Source: CBEULR01 sp965544035
Lineage (GTDB): Bacteria > Bacillota > Desulfotomaculia > Desulfotomaculales > Desulforudaceae
DNA: 43,755 nucleotides
Direction of reading: 5' to 3'
Assembly: GCA_965544035.1 (NCBI GenBank)
Contig: CBEULR010000018.1
Span: forward strand, 1-43,755
Part shown: piece by piece, positions 1-6,265 of the stretch
Layout of the letters: every line of letters starts with the position of its first letter
Position numbering within the stretch: the stretch's first letter is position 1
Position numbers and translations under genes: made by a program
The notes under the pieces: model-generated
What the model was told of the DNA's origin: nothing
Databases searched by the model: none
Seen by the model: the letters and a program-made list of their open reading frames with translations, nothing else

Positions 1-9
1 GCAGGTGGC

Positions 10-439
10 CTAGTTTTCGTGGCCATTTGTGTTCATTTTATAGTGACCGGTAACAATTGTGTGGGCTATCCGAATTATTTGGGGAACTTCCAGAAAGGCG
101 GTTAGCCGGTCCCACTGACTTAAGACAATACCTGATGGCTTGACCAAAGGCGTTTTTCGGGAGTACCCGGGGATGTGGTGTTTCAGCCAGGCCAGAAACT
201 CGTCCACACCGGGTGGCTGGGCTCCTGGCGACGTTTATGGCGCTTTTCCGGAGTGGCATACGCAGCTTCCGTTCAATGTCAAAGAGGCAGTTACAGAACG
301 CCAGCCCCTCTTTGGCCGCCACCGGTACTTTGCTCAGTTTTGGTGGCAGTGCTTTTAGGGCCTCATCGAGTTTACGCCTTACCAACGCACGTACCACGTC
401 ACGCAATAAGATACGGATCAAAACCGGGCTGTACTTCAA
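10..439 (-). pseudogene. IS66-type transposase remnant, frameshifted
   Basis: Two overlapping minus-strand reading frames together resemble the C-terminal part of an IS66-family transposase. The upstream frame (about 439-250) carries LVRRKLDEALKALP followed by a CNCLFDIERKL segment, which matches the family pattern of a (H)ARRKF/DEALKALP stretch and then a LF-IER motif. The downstream frame (207-10) carries MDEFLAWLKHHIPG and SGIVLSQWDRLTAFLE, matching the family's later 'FLAWL...W..L..YLE' region. No single frame joins them, so at least one frameshift separates the halves. The N-terminal zinc-binding region and the start of the DDE core are missing, so it cannot be active. It marks the left edge of the accessory island. 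Family assignment is from motif recall. Confidence 0.7.
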
Positions 440-552
440 TGGTCACGTGGCCTTCTGAGGACCGCTTTACCTTTTGTTGAGGGGGCCTCAGTTGTAATAG
501 AGAAGAATCTGTGTTTAGTATAAAAGTTAATGCAATATATTTCTGATGTTTA

Positions 553-561
553 TGCTATAAT
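553..561 (+). promoter_or_regulatory. Extended -10 promoter candidate for CARF genes
   Basis: TGCTATAAT is a perfect extended -10 element (TGnTATAAT). No good TTGACA-like -35 box lies 17 bases upstream, as is typical of extended -10 promoters. It is the only strong promoter-like element in the 290 bases before the first CARF gene. Confidence 0.5.
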
Positions 562-648
562 ACTATACAAAGTGACAATTATCCTCCTCATTTAGCATAT
601 TCTTTTTATCAATAGCTGTACCACTACGTAATCGCCTCAGTTATCTTT

Positions 649-667
649 CCATAATCGTGCCATAATC
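649..667 (+). repeat. Tandem CCATAATC direct repeat, 11-bp period
   Basis: CCATAATC occurs at 649-656 and again at 660-667, exactly 11 bases apart, or about one helical turn. A degraded relative, CAGTTATC, sits a further 11 bases upstream at 638-645. This phasing is typical of operator sites for helix-turn-helix regulators. The position between the putative -10 element and the first CARF gene makes it a candidate binding site. That role is inferred. Confidence 0.4.
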
Positions 668-729
668 CCAGTATGTGAAACCGGCTTTTCCGCGTAATAA
701 TAAGTGATTCGGCATTAGGAGGCGAGGTC

Positions 730-1767
730 TTGCAACGAGTCACTATTACTACTGCAGGCATTAGTCTGTTAAACAACTGGAAGGGCAAGAACGAGGGACA
801 AGCTCCGTCATTGTCTAAACTGTGTGCTTATCTTGACGAGTTTCCGGATGGCTCTGCCGAAACCAACAGCCTTAATAAGCTAACACTGGACCCGAGGTAT
901 GATCATCTTTACATTATTGGTTCGGGTACAGATGACGGGAAGCTCTGTTTAGATGCCATTGTTCAACACTATCAGTCACAAGGTTTTCATTATGTCCTTT
1001 CTGAATCTATCCCGGGACTGAGCAAAAACTACGCGGATATGCAGCGCCGCGGACTTATCAACCTCCTTCACTCCCTCTCGAGAATCATAGAAAGCCATCC
1101 CGGTGTCCCCACCATAATCAATGCCACAGGCGGATTCAAGGCGCAGACATCCTTTGCCACCCTATTCGGGATCTTCTTGGGAATTGAGGTAGTGTACCTG
1201 CACGAGGATTTCGGGAATCTCTTGCGCTTTCCCCCGATGCCGGTGGCCTGCGACTATCGTTTGGTGAGCGAATACAAAGAAAAGTTTAATGAAATCCTTG
1301 AGGCGGGGAGCAAAGGGGAGGCCCAGAGGATTATCAAAACCCTGCCTGCATCGCTTCAGGGCTTTTTCCATAAGGATGACGGATGTTGCACCTATTCGCC
1401 GGTGGGCAAGATGTTTATAGCCTCCATGGGCACCAAATCAGGCCGGAAAACCTACAAGGTGCGCACATACAAGAACCATACTTCCCTGTGGGGTGACGGT
1501 ATCAACGATATCGAAGAGATATCGGACCCCGTGGTTCGGTCGCTCTTCTATCGCATTTTCGACTGTTCTGATGCCGTCACCGAAATCTATCTTGATGAAA
1601 TGGTGAACCGGCGTGATGCACAAGTGTTCTTTGAGTACGTGGAAACGGTCAATCACGCACGCTATCTCGTTCACACGCCCAAAGACGGGCAGTACATCAA
1701 GGTGGAAGTACTGCCGGGGAACGAGCATCAGGTATTAAAGCGCATAGGTAAGAGAATCTACCCTTAA
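730..1767 (+). CDS. CARF-domain protein, APE2256/TIGR02619-like
   Basis: This 345-residue protein starts at TTG, five bases after a strong AGGAGGCGAG site. Residues 1-175 look like a CARF Rossmann domain, the sensor for cyclic oligoadenylate made by Cas10. The key signature is NATGGFK at 131-137, close to the glycine-rich loop and lysine of the APE2256/Sso1393-type family, some of whose relatives are ring nucleases. Residues 176-228 (ending YSPVGKMF) resemble the winged-helix linker that often follows. Residues 229-345 form an extra domain rich in Lys, Arg and His that I cannot assign. It may be an effector such as a nuclease. CARF-wHTH-RelE proteins of the Cami1 type are a precedent for the layout, but no RelE signature is certain here. 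It lies 11 bases before the next CARF gene. The role could be effector, ring nuclease or both. Confidence 0.75.
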   Translation: MQRVTITTAGISLLNNWKGKNEGQAPSLSKLCAYLDEFPDGSAETNSLNKLTLDPRYDHLYIIGSGTDDGKLCLDAIVQHYQSQGFHYVLSESIPGLSKNYADMQRRGLINLLHSLSRIIESHPGVPTIINATGGFKAQTSFATLFGIFLGIEVVYLHEDFGNLLRFPPMPVACDYRLVSEYKEKFNEILEAGSKGEAQRIIKTLPASLQGFFHKDDGCCTYSPVGKMFIASMGTKSGRKTYKVRTYKNHTSLWGDGINDIEEISDPVVRSLFYRIFDCSDAVTEIYLDEMVNRRDAQVFFEYVETVNHARYLVHTPKDGQYIKVEVLPGNEHQVLKRIGKRIYP

Positions 1768-1778
1768 GGAGATTTAAG

Positions 1779-3434
1779 ATGCCGCACTTGCTAGCTTCAG
1801 TTGGGATATTGAATTACCAGGAGAGCATCTACCGGTATAAGGACCGGCAATGCCGCACCCGTTTTGCTCCGGTGGCTGTTGCTCGCCTGAGGGGGGACGG
1901 CGGCGGGCGGGCCAGTATTTTGGTCACTCCCGAGTCCAGGCAAAAATGGTTTGCCGCTCTGGCAGAAGAACTCGCGGACGCCGGCTTTGAAACCGAAGCC
2001 GTTGACGTTCCGGAATGCCGTAACGAGGACCAGATTCTTGAGACGTTTCTAGCCCTCGCCGAGCGTATTCAGGAAGGTGAAGAGATCATACTTGACGTCA
2101 CCTTGGCGTTTCGGCACCTGCCTTTTGTGTATCTCGCAGCTTTGGCCTACCTAGTCGCCCTGAAGGGTGTCCAGGTGAAAGGTATCTATTATGGTGCCCA
2201 TATGATGGGGGAAAACGGGGAAACACCCCTGCTGGACGTCACTCCGCTGTTCGACCTGATGGAATGGTATCGGGCCTTGGGCGTGGCGAACGAAACCGGG
2301 GACTTTCGCCCGGTGGCCGCACTCTTACGCAAGGATTCCTCCTTGCGGTTCAAGCAGGGAAGAGGTGAACACGGCTTATCCAAGGCAGTTACTGCTGCGA
2401 ATAAGCTGGCCGCCGCACTGGCTTCTGGCTTGCCTCTGGAAGTTGGGTACTACGCCCACAGTCTGTACCGCGCGGTTGAAGTTCTGGACACCCAGTCAGC
2501 GTCTACAATATCTTCTGCGCTGGCGCTGGAGAGACTCGGGCATATTGTGCAGCCTTGGGCTGTTCCCGTCGAAAAGGCGGAACTACAATTATGTTGTCGT
2601 GAGCTTGAGCGTCAATTGCTCCTGGCGGAGTGGTACATTGATCAGATGAATATCCATACCGCGCTGCTTGTGTTACGCGAGTGGATGGTCAACGCAGTAC
2701 TCCTGGCCCGTGGTGTTACCATGGGCTGGCTTGATTATGGAAAGCACCGGAAACCGGTGGAGTTGTTTCTTAACGCCTTGCATGATCGAAACCGAGATGG
2801 TCTAGTTAGTGAGACTGAAAAAGAATTCGCCGAATTGTGGAGTGCGGTATCCGAAAAACGGAACGAATTTGCCCACGCCGGGATGAAGGAAACTGCCATT
2901 CCTCTGGACAGGAACAAAATCCAAACCCTTCTACAACGATGCCGTTACATCTTCGATCTGTGGGCCGTCCCGTCAAGCAGAAATTGTACAGGTGGACGGG
3001 TACTGGTTTCGCCGCTGGGATTGTCGCCGGGTTCTCTCTTTTCGGCACTTCATCACGTTTGTCCCGACCGTGTTCTGGTTATCACCTCTGCCGAGGCCTC
3101 CCAGTTTATCCCTGAGATTTTACGTAAGGCCGGACGCCCTGACCTGCAACCGGATGTGGTTACAATCCGGGATCCCCACCAGGGGTTTGATGAAGCGAAG
3201 CGCATTTTGGATGGCCGTGATGAACTGCGCAAACAGCTGGTTCTAGCCGCTGAAGTTGTGGTGAACATCACGGGGGGAACTACGGCCCTGCAGTATGCCG
3301 CTGAGAGTATCGGCCAAAGGGTTCGGCAATTTGGGACAGCCGTCCGGCGGGTGGCCCTGGTGGACCGCCGGGATATCTTTGAACAGCGCCAGAATCCCTA
3401 CGTGATCGGTGATTTGGTGAACCTGGATGACTAA
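1779..3434 (+). CDS. csx1: Csx1/TM1812-like CARF-HEPN RNase with second CARF-like domain
   Basis: 551 residues, start ATG 10 bases after an AAGGAG site. Residues 1-160 form a CARF domain of the TM1812 (Csx1/Csx2) family: LDVTLAFRHLPF at 105-116 matches the family's 'D(I/V)T-GFR-LP' motif. The central region is helical and carries RNEFAH at 361-366, the R-x4-H active site of HEPN ribonucleases. Family members usually end soon after this. Here about 150 more residues follow (400-551), with a Rossmann-like alternation and VVNITGGTTAL at 494-504. That motif resembles the DLTGGTK/NxTGG loop of Card1/Csm6-type CARF domains. The predicted role is a cyclic-oligoadenylate-activated, non-specific RNase of a type III response. 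The second CARF-like domain might sense a different ligand or degrade the activator. Domain boundaries are my estimates. Confidence 0.8.
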   Translation: MPHLLASVGILNYQESIYRYKDRQCRTRFAPVAVARLRGDGGGRASILVTPESRQKWFAALAEELADAGFETEAVDVPECRNEDQILETFLALAERIQEGEEIILDVTLAFRHLPFVYLAALAYLVALKGVQVKGIYYGAHMMGENGETPLLDVTPLFDLMEWYRALGVANETGDFRPVAALLRKDSSLRFKQGRGEHGLSKAVTAANKLAAALASGLPLEVGYYAHSLYRAVEVLDTQSASTISSALALERLGHIVQPWAVPVEKAELQLCCRELERQLLLAEWYIDQMNIHTALLVLREWMVNAVLLARGVTMGWLDYGKHRKPVELFLNALHDRNRDGLVSETEKEFAELWSAVSEKRNEFAHAGMKETAIPLDRNKIQTLLQRCRYIFDLWAVPSSRNCTGGRVLVSPLGLSPGSLFSALHHVCPDRVLVITSAEASQFIPEILRKAGRPDLQPDVVTIRDPHQGFDEAKRILDGRDELRKQLVLAAEVVVNITGGTTALQYAAESIGQRVRQFGTAVRRVALVDRRDIFEQRQNPYVIGDLVNLDD

Positions 3435-3454
3435 AGTGGGTGAGGGGTGAAGAT

Positions 3455-4303
3455 GTGCCAGCCAAGACTTTAGTGGCCACGTTGGGCAGCGAGCCGCAAG
3501 TGGTGACGCTTACGTTGCACCTGTTGGAAGCGCAAGGGGAGTGCATTGAGGAAATACGGGTGGTGCATACTGCGGAGCACGGCCCGGTGGGCAGGGCGGT
3601 TCAGGTTCTACAGGAGTACATCGAACCGAAGCGCCTGCGGCTGGTACCCGTAACTGATGGGGATAGAATTGTCCGTGATGTTGCTTCTGATGCCGACAAT
3701 CGGGCGGTTTTTTACAGGCTGTACAGCGAAATCCGCTCCTTGAAGGAGAAGAGGCGGGTAGTACACTTCTCGGTGGCCGGCGGACGTAAACCGATGGCTA
3801 TCTACGGGACGGTCGTGGCGCAGCTGCTGTTCGAGCCGGAGGATCGCCTCTGGCATCTGATCTCCACCGGCCGTGTGTTCGAGGAGAAGCGCCTAAAGCC
3901 TGAACCCGGAGACGACGTTCACCTGATACCAATTCCAATTGTTCACTGGAGTACGGTCAAACCGGTATTAACCGACGTGGGCCGTATTCCGGATCCGTGG
4001 GACGCTCTGGTCCAGCAGAAGGAAATCAAACGCCGGGAAAGATTCGGCCGACTTCAGGATTTCGTGGAACGCGAGCTCACTACGGCCGAACAGGAAGTGG
4101 TTCGCATCCTGGTTCTTGAAGGCCTGGACAACGCCAGTATTGCCAAACGCTTATTCAAGAGCGAGAAGACCGTAGCCAACCAGCTATACAGCGTTTATGA
4201 GAAAATGCGGGCCTATCTAAAGTACAGAGAAGACGTTCGCATTGACCGGAGCCTGGTGATCGCCGAGTTATCGCCATACTTCACGATGCGGGGGGATATT
4301 TAA
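3455..4303 (+). CDS. CARF (NE0113-like) protein with C-terminal LuxR/GerE HTH
   Basis: I chose GTG at 3455 (282 residues) because GAGGGGTGA lies just upstream; an in-frame GTG at 3440 would add five residues. The N-terminal ~180 residues match the NE0113-type CRISPR-associated CARF family: VATLGSEPQVVTLTL near the N-terminus and VVHFSVAGGRKPMA around residues 102-115. A linker follows. Then residues about 206-255 are a textbook LuxR/GerE helix-turn-helix: ELTTAEQEVVRILV, then LDNASIAKRLFKSEKTVANQ, then the YSVYEKMRAYL recognition-helix end. This predicts a transcription regulator whose DNA binding depends on a cyclic nucleotide made by Cas10. It differs from Csa3, which pairs CARF with a MarR-like winged helix. 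It follows the HEPN gene by 20 bases, so the two are probably cotranscribed. Confidence 0.8.
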   Translation: MPAKTLVATLGSEPQVVTLTLHLLEAQGECIEEIRVVHTAEHGPVGRAVQVLQEYIEPKRLRLVPVTDGDRIVRDVASDADNRAVFYRLYSEIRSLKEKRRVVHFSVAGGRKPMAIYGTVVAQLLFEPEDRLWHLISTGRVFEEKRLKPEPGDDVHLIPIPIVHWSTVKPVLTDVGRIPDPWDALVQQKEIKRRERFGRLQDFVERELTTAEQEVVRILVLEGLDNASIAKRLFKSEKTVANQLYSVYEKMRAYLKYREDVRIDRSLVIAELSPYFTMRGDI

Positions 4304-4403
4304 CCCAAAAACAAACGGTAATTTAGGTAACGCGACTCAAGCCTTGTCTTTACCTCTGAGCTATAATTCATTTGCGGAATTATGGTTTAGGAGGTTGGTT
4401 GGA

Positions 4404-4768
4404 TTGGATACCAAGCAGTATTCTGATGCGGGATTCTGGGCGAAGATCACCAGTTGTGCGTGGGCTGCCGGGGTGAAAACAGTTTATGCAGCCTTGGTTT
4501 TGTACGACACGCTCAAGCGGGACACGACTCCGACGTGGGCCAAGACGGCCATCCTCGGGGCACTGGCGTATTTGATCAGTCCGGTGGACGCCATTCCCGA
4601 CTTTATCCCCGGGGTAGGTTTCACTGATGCGTGTTGCTGGCCGCTCTGGGTACGGTGGCTGCGCACATCGACGACAGCGCAAGGGCGTGGGCCAGAACCA
4701 AGTTGCGGGACTGGTTCGGTGACATTGATCACCAGGATTTGTCGCCGGTGGCGGACGTAGACGCATAG
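4404..4768 (+). pseudogene. DUF1232 (YkvA-like) membrane protein, one-base frameshift
   Basis: The TTG at 4404 follows AGGAGG (4389-4394) by nine bases and starts the residues DTKQYSDAGFWAK. The core motif LGALAYLISPVDAIPDFIPG, then VGFTD, is the DUF1232/YkvA signature, a small membrane-associated family of unknown function. After VGFTD the frame breaks. Continuing in the -1 frame from about 4631 restores sensible protein (VLLAALGTVAAHIDD, later ARAWARTKLRDWFGDI) and ends at TAG 4766-4768. One base is therefore missing around 4628-4631. This is either a real inactivating mutation or a sequence error. Being next to the ruined cas6 favours real decay. There is no known link between this family and CRISPR systems. 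Confidence 0.7.
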
Positions 4769-4770
4769 TT

Positions 4771-5089
4771 TTGACAGTGGGTGGGATAAACGCCCTTGCC
4801 AATTCCCAGCCTGGTGTTCGGAAGCCTTATTTCGCGGTGGACGGATTTCTGCACTGAACCATCACTGCATCCCAGCCTGCTGGAGTTTGTACGGCAAGTG
4901 GTTCTTACGGCGGAACACAGAAAACCCTGGCTCATCAGTTAGTTGAACCTGTTGGCAGCCTTTACTATCTACAGTGGTGTGGGCCAAAAGACCATAAAGG
5001 ATATGGGCGAGGTTAGGCGTATCGGTCGTGTTGCAAAGGGCAGCGACAGGGGAAGTTGTCTGATTCCTAAGGGGGAATCGTGGAGGTGA
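4771..5089 (+). pseudogene. cas6: cas6 remnant, C-terminal part with frameshift, stop and deletion
   Basis: No intact frame exists, but three segments line up in order with Cas6, the endoribonuclease that cuts CRISPR transcripts. Segment 1 (4771-4797) reads LTVGGINAL. One extra base later, segment 2 (4799-4939) reads PIPSLVFGSLISRW followed by LLEFVRQVVLTAEHRKPW. This corresponds to the 'LPxPxLVFGSL-RRW' region of type III Cas6. An in-frame TAG at 4940-4942 interrupts it. Segment 3 (4946-5026) reads NLLAAFTIYSGVGQKT, then MGEVRR, equivalent to the C-terminal 'LAAFA-YSGVG-KTTMGMGQVR' motif with the glycine-rich loop. The part that normally lies between segments 2 and 3, and the whole N-terminal half, are gone. 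The gene is dead. Confidence 0.75.
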
Positions 5090-5125
5090 TTCTTAGAAAA
5101 ATGAGGGGAGGGATGAGCTACGGAA

Positions 5126-6265
5126 ATGTGGAAAGCGAGGTACAAAGTCAGTACACCTTTGTTTCTGGGAGGAGCGGATCCAAATCAGATGCCGGAACTG
5201 CGGCCGCCGTCGCTGAAGGGGGTTTTGCGGTTCTGGTATCGTGCTGTGGCGCTGGCTTCCCTGGGCAGCTGGGAGCGGGTTCGTGAGTCGGAGCAGGGCT
5301 TGTTCGGCAGCACTAAAGGACAATCCCAGATTCTAATGCGCCTGTCCGGGCCCAGAAAACCTTCAATTCAGTTATCCTCAATAAAGACTGGAATTGGTAC
5401 CGGTTATCTGGGTTACGGGGTCATCGACAGGGGGAAGACGGTTCGTCCCTATATTAAACCGGGCATTGAGTTTACCCTTAAGCTAGGCATCCGTGCCAAG
5501 GCCGACCCAGAATCTTTAGAGTTGCTAAAAAAAGCGCTAATTGCCGTAGGCCTCTTTGGCGGCATCGGGGCGCGGTCACGGAGAGGTTTCGGATCCCTTG
5601 CCATTCAGGAACTCCACATTGGAGATCAGAAATGGGAGGCTCCGCGTGACCTCGACGAGTATGTAGACCGGGCCCGAGAGTTGTTGGACGACGTTGGTAC
5701 CTATGCGGGCCTGCCACCGTATACGGCCTTTAGCAAAAAGAGCAGAGTATGTGTTGCTACGGTTGGGGAATCAGCGGATAGGGTTCTTGAGGATATTGGC
5801 CGGGAAATGCTGCGTTACCGAAGTTACGGTCATCGTAGAGAAGGGCAGCAACATCACGTCCTGCCTTGGGGTGAACAAGCCCTTCAGCTTTTTAATGTAG
5901 ACCACGATTTGGTTGCTGGTTACCTGTCGGGAAACAATCCTGAAATCCATCCGCGGCGGATTGTGTTTGGTTTGCCCCATAATTACTTCTTCCTTTCGAC
6001 AAGAAAGCAGGTAGACGTTAAGACAGAGAAACACAGCAGGCGGGCGAGTCCATTGTTTATTCATGTTCATGACTTTGGTAACCGCTCTTGTGCTGCAGTC
6101 CTAACGCTGCTGCCGGCGCAGTTTCTGCCGGAGAATGATGAAATTGTGTTTTCATGTAAGCAGCGGGATCCGGTTACGGTACCCGTTGACGTGGATTACC
6201 AGGTAATCCACGATTTTATGGATCGGTTCCCGGAGAATAGCCGAAGGGATGTGTGGCCGTGTTGA
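5126..6265 (+). CDS. cmr1: Type III-B RAMP protein Cmr1
   Basis: 379 residues. It is the head-end RAMP subunit of the Cmr RNA-targeting complex, which binds near the 3' end of the crRNA-target duplex. The family-defining N-terminus is present: TPLFLGGA, then ELRPPSLKGVLRFWYRA at 24-40. A glycine-rich loop GLFGGIGARSRRGFGS lies at 142-157. The ATG at 5126 fits the family's N-terminus although the nearest GGGAGGG is 13 bases away. The stop codon overlaps the start of cmr2 by 13 bases, so translation is probably coupled. First gene of the six-gene cmr operon. No promoter is obvious in the decayed cas6 sequence upstream, so the operon may be read from the CARF promoter. Confidence 0.93.
   Translation: MWKARYKVSTPLFLGGADPNQMPELRPPSLKGVLRFWYRAVALASLGSWERVRESEQGLFGSTKGQSQILMRLSGPRKPSIQLSSIKTGIGTGYLGYGVIDRGKTVRPYIKPGIEFTLKLGIRAKADPESLELLKKALIAVGLFGGIGARSRRGFGSLAIQELHIGDQKWEAPRDLDEYVDRARELLDDVGTYAGLPPYTAFSKKSRVCVATVGESADRVLEDIGREMLRYRSYGHRREGQQHHVLPWGEQALQLFNVDHDLVAGYLSGNNPEIHPRRIVFGLPHNYFFLSTRKQVDVKTEKHSRRASPLFIHVHDFGNRSCAAVLTLLPAQFLPENDEIVFSCKQRDPVTVPVDVDYQVIHDFMDRFPENSRRDVWPC

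Larger units (their letters stand above)
440..729. other. AT-rich intergenic region before the CARF genes
   Basis: No coding frame is convincing here. The stretch is clearly more AT-rich than its surroundings. It contains an extended -10 promoter candidate (553-561), an 11-bp-period repeat of CCATAATC (649-667), and a good ribosome-binding site AGGAGGCGAG (717-726) for the first CARF gene. The roughly 170 bases between the -10 element and the start codon would give a long 5' leader. Confidence 0.5.

Noticed and set aside
140..480. Plus-strand frames at the left edge
   Set aside because: They are antisense to the IS66 remnant and show no motif.
3455..4303. Assignment of the CARF-HTH gene as Csa3
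   Set aside because: Csa3 has a MarR-like winged helix; this one has a LuxR/GerE tetrahelical motif and an NE0113-type CARF.
4620..4640. Programmed frameshift in the DUF1232 gene
   Set aside because: There is no slippery heptamer of the X-XXY-YYZ kind at the shift and no obvious stimulatory hairpin; simple mutation is more likely.
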